A stretch of DNA of 64,000 nucleotides from Dehalococcoidia bacterium. GTDB lineage: Bacteria > Chloroflexota > Dehalococcoidia > Lucifugimonadales > Lucifugimonadaceae. The DNA lies in contig JAKUNJ010000004.1 in the NCBI GenBank assembly GCA_022451965.1, forward strand, positions 62,001 to 126,000. Reading direction: 5' to 3'. The notes beneath the pieces are model-generated. The model searched no databases. It saw nothing but the letters and a program-made list of their open reading frames with translations, and was not told the DNA's origin. Positions 8,065-16,458 of this stretch are shown in pieces; position 1 is the stretch's first letter, and the number at the start of each line of letters is the position of its first letter. The translations under genes and the position numbers were made by a program.

Positions 8065-9222
8065 ATGAAAAAAACTAAGATAGAAAAATTAGAAACTATA
8101 CTTTGGGACAGGTGGCTACTACTCAAAATTTATTGTGAGGATGGTACAGTTGGAATTGGTGAAGCTGGAGTTCATGGATGGCAGAGACCAACTAAATCTA
8201 TGATCGAAACTATGGAGCCTTATCTTATAGGAAAAGACCCTTCACTTATTGAGCATCATTATCAATGGTTATATCGGTCAAGTCATTTTATGGGATCTAT
8301 TGTACAAGGAGCCTTATCAGCGATTGATATAGCTTTATGGGACATAAAAGCTAAAAGGCACGATGTGCCAATTTATGAATTGCTTTCAGGTAAAACTAGA
8401 GAAAAAGTTAGATGTTATATGCATGTTGGAATGTATAACTCTGAATTAAAATCTAAAAAAGGTACCACTGATGCATTAGTAGAGGATGCTAAAAAAGCAG
8501 TTGAAAGAGGTTTTACAGCAATAAGATTTTCTCCATATAATGAAAAATTTTATTTACATAAATCATTTAGCGAATGGGCAAATGAATCTGTAATTAATGT
8601 AGGGGCAGTAAAAGAGGCTGTTGGAGATTCTGTAGATATTTGTGTAGAAATTCATAGACAAATGAGTCCTGCAGAAGGTATCAGTCTAGGTAAATTATTA
8701 GAACAGTTTACCCCCTTTTTTTATGAAGATCCTATGTTACCAGATTCACCAAATCTAATGGCAGACATTCAAAATAATTGTAATATTCCAATAGCTACTG
8801 GAGAGAGATTTACTAGTATTTTCGAATTTCAACAACTACTTGAAGCTAAGGCTACTAGTTATATTAGACCTGATTTATGTTTGGCAGGTGGTATTACTGG
8901 ATGTAAAAAAATTTCAGCAATGGCAGAATCTCATCACGTAAAAGTAATTCCTCATAATCCTCTTTCTCCTGTTTCTACAGCTGCCTGTGTACAATTAGAT
9001 GCTTCAATACCTAATTTTGCCTTACAAGAATTTACTGGCGAAGATAAGCCTCCTAAAAGTGACCTTATTATTAATCCAATTAAGCTAGAAAATGGATATC
9101 TTATAGTCCCTGATAGCCCAGGATTAGGAATTACCTTAAATGAAAAAAGTTTAAGTTTAGGAGAGAATCCTAAGATTCTTGATACACCAATAGGATTTGA
9201 TGGTTCAGTTCAGGACAGATAA
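8065..9222 (+). CDS. Mandelate racemase/muconate lactonizing family sugar-acid dehydratase (galactonate dehydratase-like)
   Basis: 385-aa enolase-superfamily enzyme closest in pattern to D-galactonate dehydratase. Metal-ligand candidates are Glu195 (VEIHRQM), Glu221 (YEDPMLP) and Glu247 (ATGER). His197 and His297 (IPHNPLSP) are the acid/base pair expected of the galactonate/mannonate dehydratase group. The first ligand is Glu where DgoD has Asp. The product would be a 2-keto-3-deoxy sugar acid from an aldonate; the actual sugar is unknown. GAGGA lies a few nt before the ATG and the gene follows the B-box gene by 6 nt, though function suggests an independent role. Confidence 0.85.
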   Translation: MKKTKIEKLETILWDRWLLLKIYCEDGTVGIGEAGVHGWQRPTKSMIETMEPYLIGKDPSLIEHHYQWLYRSSHFMGSIVQGALSAIDIALWDIKAKRHDVPIYELLSGKTREKVRCYMHVGMYNSELKSKKGTTDALVEDAKKAVERGFTAIRFSPYNEKFYLHKSFSEWANESVINVGAVKEAVGDSVDICVEIHRQMSPAEGISLGKLLEQFTPFFYEDPMLPDSPNLMADIQNNCNIPIATGERFTSIFEFQQLLEAKATSYIRPDLCLAGGITGCKKISAMAESHHVKVIPHNPLSPVSTAACVQLDASIPNFALQEFTGEDKPPKSDLIINPIKLENGYLIVPDSPGLGITLNEKSLSLGENPKILDTPIGFDGSVQDR

Positions 9223-9232
9223 TCTATATATG

Positions 9233-10534
9233 CTATCTTTCCATATCTTTAATATCCTTAGGAATATTAGCTGATAAATTTTTTGGGCCACTAGCATCTA
9301 TTAGTATATTATCTTCAATTCTTATTCCTATATTTGAATATTTTTTTGTTATTTTTTGAGCCATATCTCCAAAATATAATCCAGGCTCTATTGTCAAAAT
9401 CATTCCTTCTTCAAATTTTGTATAATTTTCTTCAACATCTCTATAGCTACCTGCATCATGTACATCAAGTCCCAGCCAATGAGATGTTGAGTGCATATAA
9501 AAAGGGAAATATAATCTTTTTTCTATTATTTCATCTAAAGATTCTTTTAGTATACCCAAATGCTTCAAGCCTTGAATCAGAGTTTTCAATGCTTTTTTAT
9601 GAGGATCATTTATTGAATTCCCTAATTTACATTCACTGATAGCATCTATATTTGCCTGAAGAACTATTTCATATATATCTTTTTGTTCAGAAGTAAATGT
9701 ACCATTTACAGGCCAAGTTCTAGTAATATCTGCAGAATAATAATCCCACTCAGATCCTGCATCAATTAGTATTAGGTCGTTATCTTCTAGCTGCTTGTTA
9801 TTACTAACGTAATGTAAAATGCATGCATTTCTACCAGAAGCAACAATGGAAGGATAACCATTTCTTTTTGCACCTGACATTCTAAATTCTTTTTCTAATA
9901 TTTCTTGTACTTCATACTCAAAGAGACCTATAGATGTTTTTTTAATAGCTTCCCTAAACCCATTTGAAGTAATATCAATTGCTTTTTGAAGAACATTTAT
10001 TTCTTCATTAGATTTTTTCAATCTCATGAGATCAATCAATACTGAAGGATCTATTATCATTGGATTCGGTATCCCAATCCTTGATTTGATTTTCTTAAAT
10101 TGTTCTAAGCCTTCAATTATTAATTTATCAATCTTCTCAGATGATCCTAGGTTATAATAAATTTTTTCACATGAAAGTAAAATTTCAATAAATCTTTCTG
10201 TTTCATCATTTTTATATGAATCATTGGCTAAGTAAAATGATTTAGCTTTTTCATTACCAATTTTATAACCTGTCCAAACTTCCTCTTCAATCTTTTTTTC
10301 TTGAAGAAAAAGTATATATTTTTCTGAATCTTTTTTTAGCATCATCATTAATGCATCTGCTTCTTCTATTCCAGTTAAATACCAAAATATAGAATCTTGT
10401 CTAAAATCAAAATTAACATCATTGTTCCTAACTTTCTCAGTTTCTCCTCCGACTAACAAAACTGAATTTTCCTCCATATTTTGGAAAAGTATATTTCTTC
10501 TATTTTGATATTGTTTTTGATCTAAAATTTTCAT
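9233..10534 (-). CDS. pepP: Xaa-Pro aminopeptidase (M24B)
   Basis: 433-aa cytosolic metallopeptidase that removes N-terminal residues preceding proline. The N-terminal aminopeptidase-P domain shows DSIFWYLTGIEEADA. The pita-bread domain carries the dinuclear metal ligands Asp258, Asp269, His352, Glu383 and Glu407 in DAGSEWDYYSADITR, SHWLGLDVHD, TIEPGLYF and IRIEDN. The region around residues 350-360 matches E. coli PepP closely. Its start overlaps the stop of orn by 4 nt, so the two form a minus-strand pair. Full length, no anomalies. Confidence 0.95.
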   Translation of the reverse strand: MKILDQKQYQNRRNILFQNMEENSVLLVGGETEKVRNNDVNFDFRQDSIFWYLTGIEEADALMMMLKKDSEKYILFLQEKKIEEEVWTGYKIGNEKAKSFYLANDSYKNDETERFIEILLSCEKIYYNLGSSEKIDKLIIEGLEQFKKIKSRIGIPNPMIIDPSVLIDLMRLKKSNEEINVLQKAIDITSNGFREAIKKTSIGLFEYEVQEILEKEFRMSGAKRNGYPSIVASGRNACILHYVSNNKQLEDNDLILIDAGSEWDYYSADITRTWPVNGTFTSEQKDIYEIVLQANIDAISECKLGNSINDPHKKALKTLIQGLKHLGILKESLDEIIEKRLYFPFYMHSTSHWLGLDVHDAGSYRDVEENYTKFEEGMILTIEPGLYFGDMAQKITKKYSNIGIRIEDNILIDASGPKNLSANIPKDIKDMER

Positions 10535-11070
10535 TCTATAAAATATCTATTTTTATACCATTTAAGCTCTTCAATACTTTCTCTTATATCATCTAAGGCT
10601 AAATGAGCATTTTTTTTCCTTGGCTCAACTTTTGAAGGTTTATACCATCGCTTTATGACTTCCTTAAGAGAAGATACATCTACCATTCTATAATTTAAGT
10701 ATGAATCTAAAAGAGGCATTTCTTTATGAATAAACCTTCTATCTATATGAATTGAATTTCCACAAAGTATACCCTTATTTTTATTTACCCATTTTGATAT
10801 AAAATCTACATTTTTTTTGTCTGCATCTTCAATTGTTATTTCAGATACCTTAACAGCTTCTAATAAACCTGATTTTGTATGAATCTTAAGTGGCCAATCT
10901 TCTATGATCTCTAGTTCTTTCTCAGATCTGTTGATAACTAAGTTTGGTCCTTCTTCAAGTATTTCTAAATTTTTATCAGTAATTATGCATGCTGTTTCTA
11001 TAATCACTTGATCATCAGATAATCCAGTAAATTCTAGATCCATCCAAATTAGATTATTATCATTGATCAT
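10531..11070 (-). CDS. orn: Oligoribonuclease
   Basis: 179-aa DEDDh 3'-5' exonuclease that degrades 2-5 nt RNAs (nanoRNA) left by other RNases. Exo motifs are visible: Asp11 and Glu13 in WMDLEFTGL, the HIDRRFIHKEMP segment with its Asp, and the final HLALDDIRESIEEL with the catalytic His and Asp. Length is normal for Orn. It is the first gene of the orn-pepP pair. An organism with RNase Y and Orn, rather than NrnA, fits Chloroflexota better than Firmicutes. Confidence 0.95.
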   Translation of the reverse strand: MINDNNLIWMDLEFTGLSDDQVIIETACIITDKNLEILEEGPNLVINRSEKELEIIEDWPLKIHTKSGLLEAVKVSEITIEDADKKNVDFISKWVNKNKGILCGNSIHIDRRFIHKEMPLLDSYLNYRMVDVSSLKEVIKRWYKPSKVEPRKKNAHLALDDIRESIEELKWYKNRYFIE

Positions 11071-11114
11071 ATAGGTAATAATGTATTATTATTTATTAGT
11101 ACTAATATTATCAA

Positions 11115-12071
11115 ATGAAGAAAATCTACACTATTCCAATTAATGAGAAAAAGATATTTCAATTATATAAATTATGGTTAAATAATGGTTATGAGACAGA
11201 AAAAGATATAGATATCAAAAAAAATCATTTGTTAGGATCTGAAAAAGAAATAACAAATATCAAACTTTTTACTTATGAATTAGATGATCAAATTAAGAGT
11301 TCTTGCATAACTTTATATGACAAGAAACTAAGAACTTTGGCCGGATTAGGAGAAGTTTGTACAGAAAAAAAATCTAGAGGTAATGGTTATGCAAAAGACC
11401 TTTGTAATGATGCAAAAGAAGATTTTTTTTCAAATAAAGAATCAGAAGGAATTTTTTTAGGTACAGTTAATCCTGTAGCTCAAAAAATTTATGAAAATTT
11501 AGGATGGATACAGATACGTAATTCAAAAGTTATGTTTAATTCCAGACAAAATATAGATTTTGATGAATTCATTTATGATTTTTATAATAATAATCAGTCA
11601 TTAACACTATCAAAAGGTTCTTCTGAACATAGGATTCCGATTATTGCATATTTTTTATCAGAGATTAATGAATTCAAGGTAGACTTAAATGCTGGTATTA
11701 TTGGGAATAATTTTTCATCAATGTGCCTAAGTGCCTATAATAAGTTTGAAAGTATAAGAAATAATTTTGGAGATTGGTTTGTGATATCTGACAACAGAAA
11801 TAAAATTTTTGCTATATCTACTATTAAGAACATAGATGAAAATAACATAAGAATCGATGGCAATTACAAAAAAAATTATAAAAACGAGTTTATAAACTTG
11901 ATTAAGTCAAATATAGATAGCGTTAATAATCTAAACTTGAATTCACTTTATGTAAATATTCTAGAAAAAGATTTAGAAAAAAAAGAAATATTCAATCAAT
12001 TAGGATTTATTGAAAAAAAAGAAAAAATATTAATAGAAGGAAAAATTTTTTCAACTTTAATTTTGAACTAG
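11115..12071 (+). CDS. GNAT-family N-acetyltransferase, two-domain
   Basis: 318-aa protein whose N-terminal half has the GNAT acetyl-CoA signature: LGEVCTEKKSRGNGYAKDLC (beta4 plus the R-x-x-G-x-G/A loop) followed by GTVNPVAQKIYENLGW, the typical last helix and strand. The C-terminal 150 residues look like a second, degenerate GNAT fold without the loop, as in Eis- or mycothiol-synthase-like proteins. Acceptor substrate unknown. No Shine-Dalgarno is visible. A TAATAT hexamer ends 6 nt before the ATG, compatible with a leaderless transcript. It converges with the small gene at 12068 with a 4-bp overlap. Confidence 0.75.
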   Translation: MKKIYTIPINEKKIFQLYKLWLNNGYETEKDIDIKKNHLLGSEKEITNIKLFTYELDDQIKSSCITLYDKKLRTLAGLGEVCTEKKSRGNGYAKDLCNDAKEDFFSNKESEGIFLGTVNPVAQKIYENLGWIQIRNSKVMFNSRQNIDFDEFIYDFYNNNQSLTLSKGSSEHRIPIIAYFLSEINEFKVDLNAGIIGNNFSSMCLSAYNKFESIRNNFGDWFVISDNRNKIFAISTIKNIDENNIRIDGNYKKNYKNEFINLIKSNIDSVNNLNLNSLYVNILEKDLEKKEIFNQLGFIEKKEKILIEGKIFSTLILN

Positions 12072-12370
12072 GATTTATCCATTTTTTGATTAAACTTTTC
12101 CTCTAAAATTGTTTTATAGAAAAATTTATTAGCACCTTCAGAGTCATTATATGATTTTAATAATTCCTCTTTCTCTTTATTGAGTGTTCTAGCAATACCT
12201 TCTCTATGATCTATTGCAATTTCTAGAATTTTAGGGTCAATCTTTGTTTTAGAATAAATAACAGGATATCTATTATTATGCATTTTAAATTCAATGCCAA
12301 CTGAAATTAAATTTTTTATTATTTCTTTATACTTATCTTTTTTCATAAATTTCAATATCATATTACTCAT
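12068..12370 (-). CDS. Small protein of unknown function
   Basis: 100-aa basic, lysine-rich protein with no recognised family. It looks like a short alpha/beta N-terminal unit (KEIIKNLISVGIEFKMHNNR) and a helical C-terminal half (EEELLKSYNDSEGANKFF). Start alternatives are Met4 and Met9. It overlaps the convergent acetyltransferase gene by 4 bp and is divergent from the Smr gene with only 28 bp between the starts. It is supported mainly by length, codon use like its neighbours and absence of a competing frame. Confidence 0.5.
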   Translation of the reverse strand: MSNMILKFMKKDKYKEIIKNLISVGIEFKMHNNRYPVIYSKTKIDPKILEIAIDHREGIARTLNKEKEELLKSYNDSEGANKFFYKTILEEKFNQKMDKS

Positions 12371-12398
12371 AAATTATTCAAAATCTATATTAATTTTT

Positions 12399-12641
12399 AT
12401 GAAAGATGAAAAAATATCTATAGACCTTCATGGTATGCGTGCTTCGGAAGCTATTATTGCTATTGAAGAACATATTTATAACTGTATTAATCTAAATTAT
12501 TCACAAGTTAGAATAGTCCATGGACACGGAACAGGAGTCTTGAAAAGAATTACAGAAGAAGTTTTAGAAAAGTCTGAATTTATTAAGGATTTTTATGCTG
12601 ATCATAATTACAGTTCTACTATAGGCAACTTAATTTACTAG
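12399..12641 (+). CDS. Smr-domain protein (MutS2 C-terminal-like)
   Basis: 80-aa stand-alone Smr domain: IDLHGMRASEAI near the start and the VHGHGTGVLKRI loop, the two conserved motifs of the Smr nuclease/nucleic-acid-binding fold found at the C-terminus of MutS2 and in small proteins. The frame extends upstream to 12294, but that 35-residue stretch is hydrophobic and falls on the opposite-strand gene, so I use the ATG at 12399 where the domain begins. Small Smr proteins nick branched DNA or act on RNA near stalled ribosomes; which applies here is unknown. Confidence 0.82.
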   Translation: MKDEKISIDLHGMRASEAIIAIEEHIYNCINLNYSQVRIVHGHGTGVLKRITEEVLEKSEFIKDFYADHNYSSTIGNLIY

Positions 12642-12736
12642 AAATTTCTAATAATTACTGCAATTAATGCTCCTATCACAAACCATAATGTCCATCTAAA
12701 CCACCATAATTTATATAATTCCTTAAATTTATCCAT
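12638..12736 (-). CDS. 32-aa tryptophan-rich membrane mini-protein coupled to nitronate monooxygenase
   Basis: Tiny frame whose ATG lies 8 bp inside the 3' end of the upstream nitronate monooxygenase gene, with GGGAAAA just before it. The product has a charged start (MDKFKELYKL) followed by an aromatic, hydrophobic helix (WWFRWTLWFVIGALIAVII) and a short basic end, a classic single transmembrane segment with four Trp. The 8-bp overlap is the same coupling geometry seen at many other junctions in this window. No family is known to me. Confidence 0.45.
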   Translation of the reverse strand: MDKFKELYKLWWFRWTLWFVIGALIAVIIRNF

Positions 12737-13700
12737 TATTTTTCCCTACTTTATGATTTAGTTTTTTAATTGCCTCTAACATTTCATATTCTAAATTTGA
12801 AACTACTTCTTCTACAGAGGTAATATCATCTATTCTGCCTATACCCTGTCCTGAACCCCAGATATCCTTCCAGGTTTTTGGTTTCTTTGTTGATTCGAAA
12901 TTCATTTGACTTTTGTCTCCATCGGGAAGATTATTAGGATCCAATCCTGCATTACTTATTGATCCTTTTAAGTAGTTTCCTGGTATGCCTGAAAAATATG
13001 AAGTATAGAGTATATCTTCAGCAGTACTATCAAGAATCATTTTTTTATAAATTTCATTGGCATTAGATTCGTAAGTTGGAATAAATCTAGATCCAACATA
13101 TGCTAAATCTGCCCCCAAAGTTAGTGCTGATGCAATCGAATATCCGTCACCTATAGAACCAGATAATAATATTGTTCCATCAAACCACTCTTTTACTTCT
13201 CTTAGTAAAGCAAAAGGTGATAAATTCCCCCCATGACCACCAGCTCCTGAACAAACTAAAATTAAACCATCTACTCCTAAACCAGCAGCTTTTTTTGCAT
13301 GACGAATACTTATAACATCATGAAATACAATTCCTCCATAACTATGAGCAGCTTCAATAATTTCATCAGGTGGTCTCAAGCTAGTTATAATTATTGGGAC
13401 TTTATGATCAACACATGTTTCCATATCAGAAATTAATCTTTTATTTGATTTATGACAAATTTGATTTACAGCAAAAGGAGCAGCTTTTTTTTCAGGATTC
13501 TTTATTTCGAACTCATTTATTCCATCTTTTATTTGATTTATCCATCCATTTAAAGTTTCAGGTTTTCTAGCATTTAATGCTGGGAATGAACCTACAACTC
13601 CTGAAATACATTGACTGATAACTAAATTAGGGTTTGAAATTGTAAACATAGGTGCCGCAACCACAGGGATTCTTAAATTAAAACTATTTATTTTATACAT
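12729..13700 (-). CDS. Nitronate monooxygenase (2-nitropropane dioxygenase family)
   Basis: 323-aa FMN-dependent TIM-barrel enzyme. The start RIPVVAAPMFTISNPN, the FMN-phosphate loop CSGAGGHGGNLSPF, LLSGSIGDGYSIASALTLGADLAYVGSRF and the late GQGIGRIDD are all family signatures. Class I enzymes oxidise propionate-3-nitronate or alkyl nitronates. Related FabK-like proteins act as enoyl reductases, but a FabI is present at 22617, making that role less needed. It is followed by an overlapping 32-aa membrane mini-protein. No Shine-Dalgarno is apparent. Confidence 0.88.
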   Translation of the reverse strand: MYKINSFNLRIPVVAAPMFTISNPNLVISQCISGVVGSFPALNARKPETLNGWINQIKDGINEFEIKNPEKKAAPFAVNQICHKSNKRLISDMETCVDHKVPIIITSLRPPDEIIEAAHSYGGIVFHDVISIRHAKKAAGLGVDGLILVCSGAGGHGGNLSPFALLREVKEWFDGTILLSGSIGDGYSIASALTLGADLAYVGSRFIPTYESNANEIYKKMILDSTAEDILYTSYFSGIPGNYLKGSISNAGLDPNNLPDGDKSQMNFESTKKPKTWKDIWGSGQGIGRIDDITSVEEVVSNLEYEMLEAIKKLNHKVGKNNG

Positions 13701-13804
13701 ACTATTTTTTATTATGTTTATGATATTTTACTATCAAATTTCCATTACCTAATCTTAACAAAATTACGATAAAATTAGTATATATGTGATTTTAGGAGTT
13801 GATA

Positions 13805-15808
13805 TTGCAAAATTCTAACGATATTGATCAGTTGATTAACCAAAATCAAAGGAAATTTGGTAAAAAGACAATTATTTATTTAGTACTTTTTATAATTATT
13901 TCACTTGCTCTCATATCATGGTATCTGATTAATGATTCTACAGAAAATTCTGTTACCATTTCTTATGAAGAATATTTGGTAAAAAAAGGAACAATAGCTG
14001 ATTTGATGATTGCTTCTGGAAGTACTAATATTGAAAACAAAATTAATCTATCATTTAATACAAATGGAACAATAACTTCGATAGTAGTGAATGAGGGAGA
14101 AAATGTTTCAAAAGGTAATATTCTTGCTGAGCTAGATTCTAAAGATTTACTTAATAATTTAGAGAGACAAAAATTACAAATTAAGTCCGCTGAATATGCT
14201 GTAAGTCAGGCACAAAAAAATCTTGATGATTTATTAAATTATCCTTCTGATGAACAATTAAAATCCGCACAAGAATTAGTCAGTCAAGCCAAAGCAAATT
14301 TTATAACCGCCCAAGAAAATTATGATAATCTTTTGAACCCATTAGATTCTGAATTTGATTCAGTATCAAAACTTATTGAGCAGGCTAAATATAATACGGA
14401 AAATACTAAATTACTAATTTCTAATGCAGAAAATACTTTATCTTCAAATAAAATTTTACTTATAGAATCTGTAAATAATTACTGTGATGAAGTATGGGAT
14501 GGTTTAGGGCTTCCAAATATAAATGATGCCTGTTCTGGTGAACAAAATCTCCCTCTTTCAAAGCAAATTACAGATAATATTTTGAAAGAAGTTTTTAAGT
14601 GTTGTGATGCAAATACAACTAAAATGAATTTATCTAAGTCTTTAATAAATACTAATTCAAACTATCAATCATCAATTAAACAAATAGAAGTTCTAAATGT
14701 CCAATTGGATAGTGCAAATGCAAGCTTGAAAGAAGCTCAAAATACTCTAGATAGCTTAAGGAATCCTACTCAAAATGATATTAACAGGCTAAAATATCTT
14801 GAGGAGCAAGCTGAAACAAACCTTCAAAAGACTATAAATACATTAGAGGAAATTTTGGGTGGCGCAAAGATTGAAGACATAGCTCTTGCTGAAGAAAATC
14901 TTGCCCAAGCAGAATCCAATTTATATATCCAAGAGCTTTTAGTTGATCAGGCAGAAGAAAATTTATCAAAAACAAAATTATATGCATCCTTTGATGGTCA
15001 AATATCATCAGTGAATTTTAAAGAAGGAGAATTTATAGCTTCAGGTCAAAATATTATGACTCTTACAGATGCAAAAACAACAGAAATGACGATTATTGCT
15101 TCAGAAGCAGAATTTGTTGAGATGGAAGAAGGAATGTATGGTATTGTGGCTCTTGATTCAAAACCCGAATCTCCTCTTATAATACAAGTAGTTTCGATAT
15201 CTGATGTACCCAATGTTCAGCAAGGTGTAGTCACTTACCCAGTTAGGGCAAGGTTTATTAGAGGTTTTGAGGTTATTACAGTGATTGATAAATTTAGACC
15301 CCTCATACAATCATTAATAGGAACTATAGATCCAAGTTCTCTAACTAATATTCCCGGAGGTGGATTTCCTGGAAGTATTGGTCAAAGCCAAAACTCAAAT
15401 AATGAATTTGACTTAAATAACTTAGATGTAAATAGCCCTTTATTAGATTTTTTATCTGGTGAATTACCTGCAGAGGGCATGAATGGAACGGTTACTCTGT
15501 TGCAAGAATCTGTTGAGAATGTGATCACTATACCATCTGAAGCAATAATTGTTGATAGGAATATCAAGAAAGTAATTTCATCATATAATCAAGATGATAT
15601 TATCTATACACAAATAGAGACTGGATTAACAGATGGAAATATGACTGAAATAACTAAAGGTTTGAATGAAGGCAACAAAATATACATCAGAAGAGAATCA
15701 ACTAATGGATCAAGTGAATCAACATCAAGGTCTTTTGAAGATGTTACAAATAATAGACCTGCCCCTATGGGTCCTCCTGGGCCAAGAGGAGATGGAATAG
15801 GAAGATGA
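13805..15808 (+). CDS. HlyD/MacA-like periplasmic adaptor (membrane fusion protein) of an ABC exporter
   Basis: About 667-aa adaptor with one N-terminal transmembrane helix (roughly residues 19-40). The lipoyl half-motifs (SFNTNGTITSIVVNEGENV and ASFDGQISSVNFKEGEF) flank a long alpha-helical hairpin of about 270 residues. A beta-barrel region and a C-terminal membrane-proximal domain follow, ending in a Gly/Pro-rich tail. AGGAG at 13794-13798 is 6 nt from the TTG at 13805, which I prefer to the TTG at 13799. The hairpin contains a Cys-bearing insertion (four Cys near residues 223-265). Its stop overlaps the ABC ATPase start by 4 nt (ATGA), so the three genes form one exporter operon. Confidence 0.88.
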   Translation: MQNSNDIDQLINQNQRKFGKKTIIYLVLFIIISLALISWYLINDSTENSVTISYEEYLVKKGTIADLMIASGSTNIENKINLSFNTNGTITSIVVNEGENVSKGNILAELDSKDLLNNLERQKLQIKSAEYAVSQAQKNLDDLLNYPSDEQLKSAQELVSQAKANFITAQENYDNLLNPLDSEFDSVSKLIEQAKYNTENTKLLISNAENTLSSNKILLIESVNNYCDEVWDGLGLPNINDACSGEQNLPLSKQITDNILKEVFKCCDANTTKMNLSKSLINTNSNYQSSIKQIEVLNVQLDSANASLKEAQNTLDSLRNPTQNDINRLKYLEEQAETNLQKTINTLEEILGGAKIEDIALAEENLAQAESNLYIQELLVDQAEENLSKTKLYASFDGQISSVNFKEGEFIASGQNIMTLTDAKTTEMTIIASEAEFVEMEEGMYGIVALDSKPESPLIIQVVSISDVPNVQQGVVTYPVRARFIRGFEVITVIDKFRPLIQSLIGTIDPSSLTNIPGGGFPGSIGQSQNSNNEFDLNNLDVNSPLLDFLSGELPAEGMNGTVTLLQESVENVITIPSEAIIVDRNIKKVISSYNQDDIIYTQIETGLTDGNMTEITKGLNEGNKIYIRRESTNGSSESTSRSFEDVTNNRPAPMGPPGPRGDGIGR

Positions 15809-16458
15809 TTCGCTTAGAAAATGTAAGTAAGGTTTTTGATACAGGTTATAATCAAGTTAGAGCTTTAACAGATGTAAATATTAGTGTTAATCAAGGGGAA
15901 TTTATATCTATAAAAGGACCATCAGGTTCGGGTAAAAGTACAATGATGAACATAATAGGATTGCTTGATAGACCAACAAATGGGAAATATATTCTAGCAA
16001 ATAATGATGTTTCAAAATTAAATGATAATACTAGATCACATATAAGAGGAAGTATATTTGGATTTGTTTTTCAATCCTATAATTTGATACCTAGACTTGC
16101 AGCTGTAAATCAGGTAGAAATGCCATTAATCTACAGAAAAGAAAAAAATAGAAGGAAAAAATCTGTTTTAGCTCTAAATAGAATGGGGCTTTTAGAGAGA
16201 ATAAATCATTCTCCAGTTGAACTATCAGGTGGAGAGCAGCAAAGAGTTTCTATAGCTAGGGCTTTAGTTGGGGAACCAAAAATAATACTTGCAGATGAAC
16301 CGACTGGTGCATTAGATACAAAAACAGGAGATGAGATTATAGAAATTTTCAAAGAACTTTCAGAAAGTGGAATAACAGTAATCATAATAACCCATGATAA
16401 TGCAGTTGCAAAAAAAACTTCTCGTATCATAGAAATGAAAGATGGTATGGTTCAGTGA
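15805..16458 (+). CDS. ABC transporter ATP-binding protein, MacB/LolD type
   Basis: 217-aa ATPase of the FtsE/LolD/MacB subfamily. Walker A is GPSGSGKST at 38-46, the signature is LSGGEQQRVSIARAL, Walker B is IILADEPTGALD, and the H-loop is ITHDN. The Q-loop sits in GFVFQSYNLIPRL. With the adaptor upstream and the FtsX-like permease downstream (4-nt overlaps on both sides), it should power a MacAB-like mechanotransmission exporter. Substrate (macrolide, peptide, lipid, lipoprotein) cannot be read from the sequence. Confidence 0.94.
   Translation: MIRLENVSKVFDTGYNQVRALTDVNISVNQGEFISIKGPSGSGKSTMMNIIGLLDRPTNGKYILANNDVSKLNDNTRSHIRGSIFGFVFQSYNLIPRLAAVNQVEMPLIYRKEKNRRKKSVLALNRMGLLERINHSPVELSGGEQQRVSIARALVGEPKIILADEPTGALDTKTGDEIIEIFKELSESGITVIIITHDNAVAKKTSRIIEMKDGMVQ

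Noticed and set aside
12294-12398. Upstream extension of the Smr protein
   Set aside because: The 35 extra residues are hydrophobic, lie over the opposite gene's start and are not part of the Smr domain.
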